A stretch of 64,000 bases of DNA from Paracentrotus lividus (lineage: Eukaryota; Echinodermata; Echinoidea; Camarodonta; Echinidae): NCBI GenBank assembly GCA_940671915.1, contig CALNVZ010000554.1, positions 240,304 through 304,303 of the forward strand, given 5' to 3'. Position 1 is the stretch's first letter, and each line of letters starts with the position of its first letter. This document shows, piece by piece, positions 21,631 to 34,359 of the stretch. Below the pieces are notes generated by a model. It was not told the DNA's origin, ran no database searches, and worked only from the letters and a program-made list of their open reading frames with translations. The position numbers and the translations under genes are program-made.

Positions 21631-22939
21631 CTACGTTCACATGGCTATACTCATCTAGTAAATAGAAGTCATAATACATTTTTTAGACCACATCTGACAT
21701 TTTGCAGTAGCCTAGGCCTGTTTTGTTTTGTTTTTGGTTGGGTGGGGTTTTGCTGTACTATTTTATAGTATTTTGAACTTTTTGGCAAATTTAATTATTG
21801 TGTGTCATTTACTCATGAAACGTCGCGGGGACTGAGGAGACGTTCAAAGTACCATAGCGGTCTTTTTTATAGTTTAAGCTTTGCATCAATACCAAATTTA
21901 GCTGCAACCTTCGGAGATATAACCAATTTTTCATCCACATGTTATCCTAATTTATCGTCAAAAATCTGCACAAAGCGATAATGCGCACTTATTGTGCACA
22001 CACAAGTCTCACCATAAGTGGCGTAAATATTTCAATTGAAAGCCGAAAAACCAAAACACCTGAATGGAATGATTTTATGAAATATTATGTGTGTTTATTG
22101 GGATGGCATGTAGTCTTAAGATCTGTTAACACCCCCCCCCCCCCCCCCCCCGCCCCCGGCTATCAATAATTGATCAAAACACAATTATTTCATGACCATC
22201 TGAATTGATCTGAATCTTGTTTTGAAATAGTATTATGGTATTTATTTGGGAGTTGAGCTATATCATAATGGGTTATAATCGTTTGTTTCCAAACAATAAT
22301 TTTATGTAATATATTCATAACGATCATTCTGGAATTACGACTTGAATTAATATACAAGTTTTGCGACTGCGGTCAGGAGAACATGTAAGACTGCCTACTT
22401 TTAACCCGTTGTATACTAAGAACTTTTCATGAAGCCAAATGAATCGTGATTGTCAAGCATGCTTGCAAGTAATTCTTTTAATTTAAAGATGAAACAAAGA
22501 CAGCTTTAAATAGATCAATGTCAGATGTCAGTTTGAATTTTATAAGGTCTTTATATGTTTATGCAATTGTTGTAATTGGGAAAATAGGTTCAGATAAATT
22601 ACTTGTCTGGTATTTCAATTGGATCTTAAGGTTTGGGTTAAGCACATGTCTGGTATTTTGATTGGATCTTTGTATCCATGAAGTTCACTTTGAGGTAACA
22701 ATAGGACTGGTCTATCTGCAGAATGTACAGTGTCTGAGTTATGCATTGTGCAAGGAATATGCAAATGAAACTAGTTTCAGCTAGGAGAAAGTTTGTTGCC
22801 TTATATTTAGGACCAATTGGATTGTTGTATTTATTTTAGTTATTGTTTAGGTGTTTTGATCTGTGACAACTGTACTTTCATTACATGTTCCCCCTATAGG
22901 AGTACTTAGACAATTGGAGGTAGGCTTAATGATAGTAGG
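21631..22939. other. No gene; poly-C run and a lone piggyBac-like end
   Basis: A poly-C run at about 22132-22152. TTAACCCGTTGTATACTAAG at 22401-22420 equals one arm of the hairpin at 34360-34414, so it looks like one end of a piggyBac-type element whose partner end was not found in the window. The phrase TATAGTTTAAGCTTTGCA at about 21870 recurs near 62099. Confidence 0.5.
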
Positions 22940-23935
22940 TTTTACCCAGGGAGCAAGTAGGGTGCACCTGACATGTCGAGATATAAAAAGTAGTCCTATC
23001 TAGGATGGTTGTATGGACCCTAACCAACATCGCTCGGCGGGGACTACTCGTGAGATCAGCTGCAGGAGGGTCCCTACAGGTGGGGGCGTCCAATTAGCCG
23101 CCCCTTTTACAAAAATTAGCATTCTGAACAAAATGTTGGAAGCAGAGTTTCAAATACATTGAATTTGGCATCAAATTAAAGATGATAGAATTTCCTACGA
23201 TTTGGTACTATTTTCAATAAGAATCATATTCAGTAAAGATAAAATTTTTAAGCGTTAAACTTGATTTTTCTCATTTTTTTCAAAAAAATAAATTTTTATC
23301 TATTTATTTGTTTTACCTCGTGTAATAATCATGTCAAGACCTAAAGCGCGAAACTTTTCAGAAATGTGCCCAATCCATGGACAAGAGTATGTGAAAAAGA
23401 AAAAGTAATACCCTTTTCCAATAAAAGATTAACGCTATAAAGTTACCTCCGCAATATACGGAAACGAACGTTTTTGCCCCATTGATGTGTAAACCCATAC
23501 ATACACGTGTATACCCTTATGCAGTGCGCGCATGTGTATTGCACGGCATGATCTAACAATTATTACAGGAATATGCAAGTTTCCATAAAGGTTAATAAAG
23601 AATGGACTTATCGACCAATCTTTTGTGAAGGGAAATGGAATTGGGGGGGGGGGTCATGAACACGGGACAATTTTGGGGCGGCAAAGGGCCGCGAGCCAGG
23701 GGTGGGGGCTGGGGGCTGCACTCACCGCTTTTGTAGGTAAACGTGTACAAACGCGAAAATGGCCATAGATTGTTGATTTTTAGCCTGTTCAACCCCCCCC
23801 CTATTCGGCTAAGCCCTCCACTTTCAAAAACGCTCCCGGCCCCTGCCCCCTCCCAAATATGTGTACCTGATTGGATGTGCATTTTTAATGTAGAAGTTTT
23901 TCTTACAGGCTGTAATCAAACAGATTTGGAAGTAA
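22940..23935 (+). repeat. Left arm of the second long inverted repeat
   Basis: Matched in reverse complement by about 28430-29806, and partly by 25690-26515. Shared blocks include TGACATGTCGAGATATAAAA, AGTAGTCCTATCTAGGATGG, TTTGGCATCAAATTAAAGAT and CCTCCGCAATATACGGAAA. The outer ends share ACCCNGGGAGCAA. The inner part contains poly-G/poly-C runs and a GGGCCG-rich stretch. A decayed repeat of the terminal part (GGATGGTTGTATAGACCC) sits at 24308. Confidence 0.88.
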
Positions 23936-24083
23936 AAAATAAGACTTCAAACCAAAGCAAAATGATGTGCCTGAAGCTTAATGTTAATACTACTACTAAT
24001 AATAATAATAATAATAAAATAATAATAAATAATAAATAATAATATAATAATAATAATAATAAAGATAATGATAATAATATTAG

Positions 24084-24120
<37 letters not shown>

Positions 24121-26515
24121 ATAAAATAATAATAATAAAATCGAGCTTTATGACCAAAAAAAAAAATTAAAAAAAAGAGGAAATCTCTCGTTTTTTTTCG
24201 TGAAAAAAACCCCGGTGTTCCTGAAAAGGAGATTATTTGGAAATATAATACTTTTTGGTATACAATGGTAAGATAATCGTTGGTTTTTCGTGAATAGCTT
24301 ACATGGGATGGTTGTATAGACCCAAACCAATATTCTTCGGATTGTTTCGATAGGCCAGCTGAAGTAGGGTGCCTACAAGCGAAACTTTGGAGGGGCAGGT
24401 TGTTCAGTGCATCCCACTTTTTCAGGCATCAAAAACATGACAAATGTACCCCTTTCAATAGTAATATATAGTGCCCCCTTTTCTCAATTAACAGTGCTCC
24501 TTTTTTTTCTAAACAAAACCTTGTGAAATTGTAAAAATCTAAAAAGAGCACTTTTTTATGTATTTTCAACCCCAATTTTCTCAACTCGTATTAATTAAGA
24601 GGTCACAAGCATCATGGTTGAATCAACAAACTTCCGCCTGCTGCTACGCTAGAGACAAATATATTTAAGTGTGTTGTCGAATGGAAATCAACAGTGTCGT
24701 CCTGAGAGGGCTCGATAGGGGGGGGGGGGTATGTAGTCGCGATTCCATGGGGAGCCAAGTGGGCCCGACCCCCCCCCCCGAAAAAAAAGGAAAATGGACA
24801 GGCGGCCGATTGAGCCTCTATAACCTTACCCCTATGATGATTCAAGATGACCTCTTTTGATGGCCGAAGGCCACAAAAAAGGCCCCTGTAATGAAATCCT
24901 GGATCCACCACTGGTATGGACTAAAGCCCCAAAATGTTCTTGACAAATTTCTGGTTCTGGTTCCCAGTCTATTCCCAATTTTAATAACTCCGCTCTTTAC
25001 GCCACTGGCTGAAAGTACCACCATTTCAGAAAAAGTGCCCGGCCTTTCCCCTGTGCCCCTCCCTACTTTCAATATATTTGATCCTCAACATCCCGATTGC
25101 TAAATTCATGTCTTGACTCATATTGCAGTAATGCATGTTAATTATAATAATGGCGAACCTGTTTAAAGAAAATATGATAAAGGGGTCTCCTATTCTATGT
25201 CTACCTTTTCTTCCCCTCTTTCAAAAAAGGAACTTATTTTAGCTTTGCAACCCATTCATCTGCGCTAATTTCCAAACCCTTATAGCAGAATGATTGAATA
25301 ATTGATTGTATAATTAATATTCAATAATTAGCTCATAAGTCATGAAGTGACGTGCTCCAGGCGAATATTATTGTATTTAAGTAAGTCACGATATAATAAT
25401 AATATAATAATAATAATAATAATAATAATATAATAATAATAATAATAATATAATAATAATAATATAACAATAAATAAATAATAATAATAATATAATAATA
25501 ATATAATAATAATTAATAATAATAATAAACAATAATAATAAAGTGGCATAATAAAATAGTTGGCTACATCAATAGTGAACAGGTCCACCTTTTCGGCGCA
25601 AAGTGGGCCCTGTTTGTAGATCACCTCAACATGTTGGAGTGATAAATCATCATAATATATAGGTTGTAGATTTTACCCTTATAATATAAATTTTATAATC
25701 CAAAATCTGTTTGATCACAGCCTTTAAGAAAATCTCTGGGGGAGAGGGCCCGGGGAGCGTTTTTTGAAAATGGAGGGGCTGAGCCAAAATTGGTGGGGGG
25801 GGGGGGTGAAACCAGGCTAAAAATCACCAATCTAGGCAGCCCTATGGCCATTTTTGCGTTTTTTTGTACACGTTTATTGACAAAGTGGGGGCTGCAGCCC
25901 CCATTCCCCGACCCCGCGGACCCTTGGGGTACGTGTTTTCTCTTATAAATAGGCAAACAAATTATTTATAACTCTGTTAAACTCAGATGTTTTTTTAAAT
26001 TTATTCGTTGGATGTGAATTATCTGTACTGTATTGTTTATTGTTTACTCACATTAACTTTGTTTGTCTACTGTGTTATAGGATTATTGTTCATCTCACTT
26101 TATATAATGTAGGCCTCTGTTCATGTGTTTGGATAATCATGTGCAGGACCTTTATGTATATTATCAGTGTAACCTTTAGCAAAACAAAACCCAACAAACG
26201 TAACTGTGACTGCAATCAGCCCTTTCCATTCGCTAAATAACAACCGATATATTGCACAAGCACAATTTTCATTAATTTGATTAAAAATAAGATTATAATA
26301 TTAAAATCTGCTGCCCCAAAAGTTGGTCCCGTGTTCATGAACGCACCCATCCCTCCCCCTTCACATAATTAGTCGAGAATCATTCTAACATAGGTTCTTT
26401 AATTAACCTTATGGAAACTTGCATATTCCTAAGTAATAATTGTTAGATCATCGCCGTGCAATACACATGGCGCGCACTGCAATAGGGTGTATACACGTGT
26501 AATATTATGGTTTAC
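23936..26515 (+). repeat. Interior of the second inverted repeat, copy 1
   Basis: Contains AAT/TAA microsatellites (23996-24140 and 25390-25540), poly-G and poly-C runs, a GATCC-family end (TGGATCCACCACTGG at 24900) and, from about 25690, an inverted segment matching the left arm. It aligns nearly base for base with 26683-29235, the differences being mostly one-base indels, homopolymer lengths and microsatellite lengths. No coding sequence. Confidence 0.85.
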
Positions 26516-26540
26516 NNNNNNNNNNNNNNNNNNNNNNNNN
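26516..26540. other. Assembly gap of 25 N
   Basis: A run of 25 N. The sequence before it stops inside the inverted arm (TATGGTTTAC) and the sequence after it starts elsewhere. The near-identical blocks on either side suggest the join is not a faithful representation of the chromosome. Confidence 1.
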
Positions 26541-26737
26541 GTGTTCCTGAGGTTCGATTTGTGCATTTTTTCAATCGTAGACAGTTATTTTTTCTTACAG
26601 GCGGGATGATGAGGCTTGGACGTCATACGTTCGAGTTCTACCTAACTTACATCCGAATGTTTTTTTTGGGGAAAAGTAAAATAAGACTTCAAACCAAAGC
26701 AAAATGATGTGCCTGAAGCTTTAATTAATACTACTAC

Positions 26738-26772
<35 letters not shown>

Positions 26773-26823
26773 TAAATTAATAATAATAATAATAATATAA
26801 TAAAGATAATGATAATAATATTG

Positions 26824-26863
<40 letters not shown>

Positions 26864-28138
26864 AATAAATAATAAAAATCGAGCTTTATGACCAAAAAAA
26901 AAAATTAAAAAAAAGAGGAAATCTCTCGTTTTTTTTCGTGAAAAAAACCCGGTGTTCCTGAAAAGGAGATTATTTGGAAATATAAATACTTTTTGGTATA
27001 CCAATGGTAAGATAATCGTTGGTTTTTCGTGAATAGCTTACATGGGATGGTTGTATAGACCCAAACCAATATTCTTCGGATTGTTTCGATAGCCAGCTGA
27101 AGTAGGGTGCCTACAAGCGAAACTTTGGAGGGGCAGGTTGTTCAGTGCATCCCACTTTTTCAGGCATCAAAAACATGACAAATGTACCCCTTTCAATAGT
27201 AATATATAGTGCCCCCTTTTCTCATTAACAGTGCTCCTTTTTTTTTAAACAAAACTTGTGAAATTGTAAAAATCTAAAAAGAGCACTTTTTTATGTATTT
27301 TCAACCCCAAATTTTCCTCAACCTCGTATTAAATAAGAGGTCACAAGCATCATGGTTGAATCAACAAACTTCCGCCTGCTGCTACGCTAGAGACAAATAT
27401 ATTTCAAGTGTGTTGTCGACAATGGAAATCAACAGTGTCGTCCTGAGAGGGCTCGATAGGGGGGGGGGGTATGTAGTCGCGATCCATGGGGAGCAAGTGG
27501 GCCCGACCCCCCCCCCCGAAAAAAAGGAAAATGGACAGGCGGCCGATTGAGCCTCTATAACCTTACCCCTATGATGATTCAAGATGACCTCTTTTGATGG
27601 CCGAAGGCCACAAAAAAAGGCCCTGTAATGAAATCCTGGATCCACCACTGGTATGGACTAAAGCCCCAAATGTTCTTGACAAATTTCTGGTTCTGGTTCC
27701 CATCTATTCCCAATTTTAATACTCCGCTCTTTACGCCACTGGCTGAAAGTACCCCATTTCAGAAAAAGTGCCCGGCCTTTCCCCTGTGCCCCTCCCTACT
27801 TTCAAATATTTTGATCCTCAACATCCCGATTGCTAAATTCATGTCTGACTCATAATTGCAGTAATGCATGTTAATTATAATAATGGCGAACCTGTTTAAA
27901 GAAAATATGATAAGGGGCCTCCTATTCTATGTCTACCTTTCTTTCCCCTCTTTCAAAAAAGGAACTTATTTTAGCTTTGCAACCCATTCATCTGGGCCTA
28001 ATTTCCAAACCCTTATAGCAGAATGATTGAATAATTGATTGTATAATATAATTCAAATAATTTAGCTCATAAGTCTATGAAGTGACGTGCTCAGGCGAAT
28101 ATTATTGTATTTAAAGTAAGATCAACGATATAATAATA

Positions 28139-28181
<43 letters not shown>

Positions 28182-29235
28182 TAATAATATAATAATAATA
28201 ATATAATCAAATAACAATAAAAATAATAATAATAATAATATATAATAATAAATATATATAATAACAATAATATAATAGTGCATAATATAATAGTGGCTAC
28301 ATCAATAGTGAACAGGTCCACCTTTCGGCGCAAAGTGGGCCTGTTTGTAGATCACCTCAACATGTTGAGTGATTAAATCATCATAATATATTAGGTTGTT
28401 AGATTTACCCTATAATATAAATTTTATAATCCAAAATCTGTTTGATCACAGCCTTAAGAAAATCTTCTGGGGGAGAGGGCCCGGGAGCGTTTTTTGAAAA
28501 TGGAGGGGCTGAGCCAAAATTGGTGGGGGGGGGGGTGAACAGGCTAAAAATCACCAATTCTAGGCCCCTATGGCCATTTTTTGCGTTTTTTTGTACACGT
28601 TTATTGACAAAAGTGGGGGCTGCACCCCATTCCCCGGACCCGCGGCCCCTTGGGGTACGTGTTTTCTCTTATAAATGGCAAACAATTATTTATAACTCTG
28701 TTAAACTCAAGATGTTTTTTTAAATTTATTCGTTGGATGTGAATTATCTGTACTGTATTGTTTTATTGTTTACTCACATTACTTTGTTTGTCTACTGTGT
28801 TATAGGATTATTGTTCATCTCACTTTATATAATGTAGGCCTCTGTTCATGTGTTTGGATAATCATGTGCAGGACCTTTATGTAATTATCAGTGTAACCTT
28901 TAGCAAAACAAAACCCAACAAACGTAACTGTGACTGCAATCAGCCCTTTTCCATTCGCTAAATAAACAACCGATATATTGCACAAGCACAATTTCATTAA
29001 TTTGATTAAAAATAAGATTATAATATTAAAATCTGCTGCCCAAAAATTGGTCCCGTGTTCATGAACGCACCCATCCCCTCCCCTTCACAATAATTAGTCG
29101 AGAAATCCATTCTAACATAGGGTTCTTTAATTAACCTTATGGAAACTTGCATATTCCTGTAATAATTGTTAGATCATGCCGTGCAATACACATGCGCGCA
29201 CTGCAATAGGGTGTTACACGTGTATTTATGGTTTA
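26541..29235 (+). repeat. Interior of the second inverted repeat, copy 2
   Basis: The segment from 26683 repeats copy 1 in the same order and orientation: microsatellite at 26733-26880, TATAGACCC terminus relic at about 27050, GATCC end at 27637, microsatellite at 28127-28280 and inverted arm from 28430. The first about 140 bases after the gap (26541-26680) are only loosely related to the start of copy 1. Confidence 0.85.
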
Positions 29236-29806
29236 CCAACATCAATGGGGCAAAAACGTCGTTTTTCCGTATATTGCGGAGGTAACTTTATAGCGTTATA
29301 TCTTTTTATTGGAAAAGGGTATTCCTTTTTTTTTTTCACATACTCTTGTCCATGGATTGGGGCCAATTTCTGAAAAGTTTCGGCGCTTTAGGTCTTGACA
29401 TGATTATTACACGAGGTAAAACAATAAATAGATAAAAATTTATTTTTTTGAAAAAAATGAGAAAATCAAGTTTAACGCTAAATTTTTACCTTTACTGAAT
29501 ATGATTCTTATTGAAAATAGTACAAATCGTAGGAAATTCTATCATCTTTAATTTGATGCCAAATTCAATGTATTTAAACTCTGCTTCCAACATTTTTGTT
29601 CAGAATGCTAATTTTTGTAAAAGGGGCGGCTAATTTGGACGCCCCCACCTGTAGGGACCCTCCTGCAGCTGATCTCACGAGTAGTCCGCCCTAGCGATGT
29701 TGGTTAGGGTGTCCATACAACCATCCTAGATAGGACTACTTTTTATATCTCGACATGTCAGCTCCTTCCAAAATATGGGGTTTTGCTCCCCGGGTATTTA
29801 CTTGGG
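29040..29806 (-). repeat. Right arm of the second long inverted repeat, outer part
   Basis: Reverse complement of 22940-23600, ending with CTGACATGTCGAG on the minus strand and a GGGAGCAA end at about 29790-29806. The two arms differ at scattered positions and by small indels, so the element is not very young. Confidence 0.85.
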
Positions 29807-29823
29807 GTTGCCTTGTCTTGGGC

Positions 29824-29858
29824 TATATAGATAGATATTTCTGAAATCTTATCAGTCA
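29824..29858 (+). promoter_or_regulatory. Candidate core promoter: TATA box and initiator
   Basis: TATATA at 29824-29829 and an initiator-like TCAGTC at 29852-29857, placing the +1 A at 29854, 30 bp downstream. That spacing is the canonical one for RNA polymerase II. It lies just outside the right end of the second inverted repeat, and splice-like signals follow at the expected places. Confidence 0.4.
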
Positions 29859-29972
29859 GTGAGTATGAGAGCTAGAGGTGATGCATGGGCCCTCCAGGGG
29901 CGAGGTACCAGTTCATGTTTGCTGCAACTTAGTACACCACAGTATACGATATTGCTACAATATAGTCCTTGT
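29854..29972 (+). other. Candidate first exon (5' untranslated)
   Basis: Starts at the predicted initiator and ends at the donor GT/GTAAGT (intron from 29973). An ATG near 29865 opens 36 codons to the donor. If joined to the next exon-like segment the frame meets TGA after two codons, so it would be a short upstream frame. Prediction from signals only. Confidence 0.3.
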
Positions 29973-30282
29973 GTAAGTAATTATCTGTTTTATCTATTTG
30001 TTTATATGATGCATTTAATGTTGGTTTAATTTAGAACAAATTTAATTAAACAGAGATAGTGTAGAAACAACAGTGCCATGATTTATTGCATATGATATAA
30101 CAGATACTTACAAATTTGTTAAAGAAATGTTACGTGAATTATTCTTTCTATAATTATTGAAGTTCTATATGATTGGTAGCTCATGGTAGAATAATTTTAT
30201 GAATATGACATCAACTTTATATTTATATTGCTAAATTATATAGAGTGCATTATTTAGTATTTCAATGACATTTCTCCTTTAG

Positions 30283-30381
30283 GATTTGTGATGTTCTGTA
30301 AGAGTTGCAAGAGTAATTGCATCGTGGTGGAGAGATTCGCTATTAAGTGAAGGTGAACTAATAGTTTGGAAAGATGGACCG
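30283..30381 (+). other. Candidate second exon with start codon
   Basis: The acceptor TTTCTCCTTTAG ends at 30282. The segment ends in AAAGATGGACCG, then donor GTGAGT at 30382. The ATG at 30374 has A at -3 and G at +4, a strong context, giving Met-Asp-Arg before the splice. No following coding exon was found in the window, so the rest of the gene would lie further right or the signals are chance. Confidence 0.3.
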
Positions 30382-30557
30382 GTGAGTTACTAGGAATTAG
30401 GATTTGGCTCTCTAATTGATTAAGCTTCAAAATGTTTTAATAATTGTTTCAGTTATTGGAAAGACGGTTTAATATACTGAAATTTATTGGTATCATAAAG
30501 GATTGTAATTGAGCTGATTTTATGAACTTAATTGGTTGGGATGAACAGATTTATTGG

Positions 30558-31115
30558 TGCCCTCACACTAGAGCGTGTTGAGGTAACGTGTGTCTAGCGT
30601 TCACGATTTTCACTCGAAATTTGACTATGTCCAAAATACGCTCAAGAACGCTCCATTTCCCTGCCCAAAATGGAATTGTTAATGAGCTCTTAACGACTGA
30701 GAAGCGAATAAATAGCGTCAGGGTAACGATGACTGCGCGTGCTTAGCGTCCACCTAACGATTGCCTAGCGTTAGCAACGACTGAACAGCGATGCCCAACT
30801 TATGTCTAGCGTGTTTAGACGTGTTAAAGAACGTTACGAAACGCCAAACATGTTCGTATTGAGTAACGACTGCCCGTCGTTCGTGGAATGTTAATTGCAT
30901 TTTCGCGTAAGTTCATGAGCGCGGACTGTCGTTCGAAAATCGCTTGGCAAACGTAGGAAAGCGTTTGCTTTTCGTTGGTATACGTTAAGAAACGCAGAGG
31001 AACGCTGAGGTCATTTTTTTATTTTAAAGACGCTTTGAAAGCGCTGGGCATTCGCTACTTGATCGTTTAGCGTTTTGGATGAACGTTCCTTCATAGTTCG
31101 AAGTGCGTCCAACCA
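30558..31115 (+). mobile_element. AACGC-rich element, left part
   Basis: Begins GCCCTCACACTAGAGCGTGT and continues with GAGGTAACGTGTGTCTAGCG. The matching inverted end is near 34043 (AGCTCAACACGC). The interior is dense in AACGC, AACGACTG and TAGCGT words. The start resembles the CGTCACACTGAG start of the CGTTC MITE and the GGCCTGTCCCACAG start at 62440. Confidence 0.65.
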
Positions 31116-32149
31116 ACGCAGAACTTTTGTTTATATGTTTTTGACTAAATTTCCTCATGTCACCAAATGGGGGCGTATGTTTTTTACCTCAATATCCTTA
31201 TGTCACCAAATGGGAGCGCTTTGTGTTATCGAATAAAATGATTAAAGCTTATTCTGTTTTGTGCTCAGTAGTTTTCCCTCCCTGTTTAAGTGCTACTTTT
31301 ACATGTAAAGTAACTATTCGGTATAATGATTTTTCTAATATTTCTATATTATATTTATCATTTTGGAGCAATTTATTACCTTAAAAATACGAAGTTTAAA
31401 AGAACACCAGCAGAATTTACACTGTTGTTCATTAAACTTGGATACTATTATTATTTTTATTATTATTATTGTTTATTTATTTATTATTATTTTTATTATT
31501 ATTACTATTGTTTATTTGTTTATTTTTTATTTTTTTGCTCTAGCCCATATTTTGCTCCAGCTTAAATTTCTTGAATTTGTTTATCCCCTCTCAACTCTCC
31601 GGGACCTGGCAGTGCGGATCCAGACGGGCGCAGGGGACCGCCACCCCTTCTATGATTAAAAAAATGATTGACTGTATATGTTAAAATTGGAAAAATTTCG
31701 CCTGCACTATCTTTTTTTCTCAAATTTTCGGGATGCCACACTCGTATTTCAAATCCTGGATTAACTACTGCTATGGTTATTTCTTAGACGAAAAAAAAAA
31801 AAAAAAATTGAAGAAATATAACAATGATTGTTAAAGGGTTTTTTTTTCTCTCTCGTTTTTACCATAACGGTAGAATATTTTTATTATATATATTCTTACC
31901 AGTCAAACTTTTTAATTCAACCCCTCACTTAGACAAGAAACCATTTTTTTTTAAACCTAGATTTAAGACCAATCGCAACCCTACACATCAAAGCGATTCA
32001 TGGGATAGCACCGAGGGGGCTTTGGGTACGCCAAAAAAGTTGCCAGAATGGTTATTGTGGTGGATGAAGTACTTTTTTTTTTATTATTCAATACCCCGTC
32101 ATGGTTTAGCGAAAAATCCAATATAACAAAAAATAATAAATGCTCCAAA
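31116..32149. other. No gene; AT-rich filler with a GATCC-family piece
   Basis: ATT-rich microsatellite at 31445-31530 and a GATCC-family fragment at about 31605-31775 (GTGCGGATCCAGACGGGCG to AAATCCTGGATTAAC). The long frames here are hydrophobic translations of T-rich DNA. This material separates the two AACGC-rich halves and is probably later insertion. Confidence 0.5.
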
Positions 32150-32402
32150 TTTGCTCCAAATTTATTGTCCGAAACAAACTCCTGAAAGGTGAAACGGAAA
32201 TTTATTTTGCCCAATTAATCGTGGGCCCGGCAGCCACTGAGCGGCGCCAGATCGACCGTTGCTCTATCCTTTTCTTGTTGAACGCCAACAGAAAAGCAGC
32301 AACTCCCATTTTTAACGTCTTTGTATGACGCGGCCAGGGATCGAAACCCAGCGACCTCCCGATAATGAGGCAGGCGCTCTATCCACTGAGCTTACACATA
32401 CA
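32150..32402 (-). mobile_element. tRNA-derived SINE (Met-CAT-like head)
   Basis: On the minus strand 32401-32323 folds as a tRNA: acceptor GTATG/CATAC, D-arm AGCTCAGTGGATAGAGC (A-box-like), anticodon loop CTCATTA with CAT, and T-arm GGTTTCGATCC (B-box-like). The tail beyond the acceptor continues as unrelated body (GACGTTAAAAATGGGAGTTG and onward to AATTAATCG), as in tRNA-derived SINEs. The anticodon stem has a mismatch, so a functional tRNA gene is unlikely. The 3' limit is approximate. Confidence 0.65.
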
Positions 32403-33739
32403 CATAAACATTAAATTATTCTGTGGCTGGATCAATAAAAAAAAAAAAAAAATCCAACCTTTTTGACCAACAGTGTAGTTAAAAATGTAATGTTTTCTAT
32501 CTCAAGCAAGAAACAATACCATCTTAAACCACCCTAATATTGTATTGAGTGTAGATTTAGTGTAAAAGAGTATGACCCCTTCGTCTTGATTAGGGTGAGA
32601 AATTAAAAAAATATTTTATCTAATATGAAAGAAGCCCGTCCATGCTGATTTTTTTTTCACCCATCAATTTATTTGAAATAATTAAGTGCTCACGATCATA
32701 TAGGGAAAAACAGACAAAAAGGAAAACAAACTGTTTATGCAGTTATCAGAATGCATTGACTGTTCAACACTTTTAACATGCCATACAATGAATACTATCA
32801 ATGAATAAACAATTTTGTGCCCATAAATTAGAGATAAACAAAGCTTCCCGACAACCTCCCCCCCCCCCCCTCAAAAAAGGGAAAAAATGTATTGCACAAT
32901 GTTATGTTTTCCAAACGACTTTTGTGTCTATTATAAAAACTTTTTTTGAGTTTCAGATCTCAATTTCTCAATAATGTTATTTTTAGTTTCTGTTATTCCT
33001 ATTTTCATCTTCCAGTCTCTCTCCCATTATATTATATTTATTCGTTATCTCTTTCTCCTCTCTTCCCCTTTCTCTCTCTCTCTCTCTTCTGTCTGTTTCT
33101 TGTTGCTGTTTTTTTTTTCTCTCTTTTTACCTCTCTTTCCTTTTTGTCTACCCAGTTCTCCCTAAATGTGTTTCTCTTCCGTTTCCCTTATTCTTTCCCG
33201 TTGTCCAAGGCTTTTGGTTTATACCTATTCCTAGATAAATCATAATAATTTTTTTTCTTAACCAAAATATGAAGGTTTGTTTCTTGAATTACATAAATAC
33301 CATTTGACGAAAATCTTTCTAAACATACATCATGGCATGATAGAGTATTACTAATAATAGTTACATTTATGTATCACTTTATACATGTATCCTACTCGGT
33401 GTTTATAAGGGCTTTTAATGTTAACTAACTATTACCAGGCTTAGTGAGGCGACTCTGAAAGGCGCTCGCAGCATTCAAGTATTATTGATAATATAACATC
33501 ATATAATATAGCTAATTCCCAAATGAAATAAAGATGAAGAGACCACAGTTATATTAAATTACATGTAGATTGATTATCCCATAATCTCTTCTCCGACATA
33601 ATAGGAAGATTTTATATCATTATTATTTTTTTGTATTTTAATCGAGGAGGAAAAAAATCGATGCATTAAAAGATATTGATTAAAAATGAAAAGAATAGTA
33701 ATAAACCATAATAAAAAAAATTAAAAAAAATTCCCGAGA
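32403..33739. other. No gene; CT-rich tract
   Basis: AT-rich, with a poly-C run at 32860-32871 and a CT-rich stretch at about 33005-33200 (CTCTCTCTC at about 33070 and 33118). Frames over it are Ser/Leu/Phe-rich artefacts. Confidence 0.6.
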
Positions 33740-34045
33740 TAGATTAGACGCGTTTGGACGACCAGAGAACGACGAGGGAACGAATGGAGAACGACAAGGG
33801 AACGAATATCCAACGCGCATAACGTTCACACTGCTAATGCCCAGCGCATACAGAACCTATTGATAAGTGCGTTGTTACGCGCTAGAAAACGCTCAAAACT
33901 GTGAACGTGTAATAAATTATGAATTTATCTCAGCGTACATTTGCGTTCAGACAACGATTAATTGCGTATAGTTAACGGGTAGCAACGTTTTCGAACGTAC
34001 ACACCAAATTCCAAGAACGCTGGTCAAATGTTAGCTCAACACGCC
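33740..34045 (-). mobile_element. AACGC-rich element, right part
   Basis: Contains AACGACGAGGGAACG, GCGCATAACGTTCACACTGC, CGCTAGAAAACGCTC and ends with an inverted copy of the left end (GAACGCTGGTCAAATGTTAG and GCTCAACACGC). With 30558-31115 it makes an element split by about 2.6 kb of other material. Confidence 0.6.
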
Positions 34046-34359
34046 GTAGTTACAAAACAGTTACAAATATAGTTAAAAACAATATAGTTCATTAAGGTGT
34101 AATGTTCATTGTACATGTATGATGCTCACGATTATTATCATTGTACTTATATTGCTGTATTACTTTTGTTCGATATACATGGGCTGCTTGTATTCTACTT
34201 CTGTTTGTTGAAAGAAATAAAGCCACTTAGGCATTGTAGACTGGAATGACTTCTCCTCCCTATCGCATGATTTCATCGTCATCACGTGTGAACCCTCGTA
34301 GTTTTCCGTATCTTTACACAATCATGAGTGAAATAAACGGTCGACAAGAGAGAAATGTG

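Noticed and set aside
24612..24911. Paired opposing frames across poly-G and poly-C (also near 27.4-27.6 kb)
   Set aside because: They depend on homopolymer lengths that differ between the two near-identical blocks, so the frames are not conserved.
25340..25624. 94-codon minus-strand frame rich in Leu/Ile/Tyr
   Set aside because: Microsatellite translation; the second block has a similar frame at 28091-28333 with different residues.
32323..32401. Functional tRNA-Met gene
   Set aside because: The stem has a mismatch, the acceptor is only partly paired and the sequence continues into a SINE body without a clean terminator.
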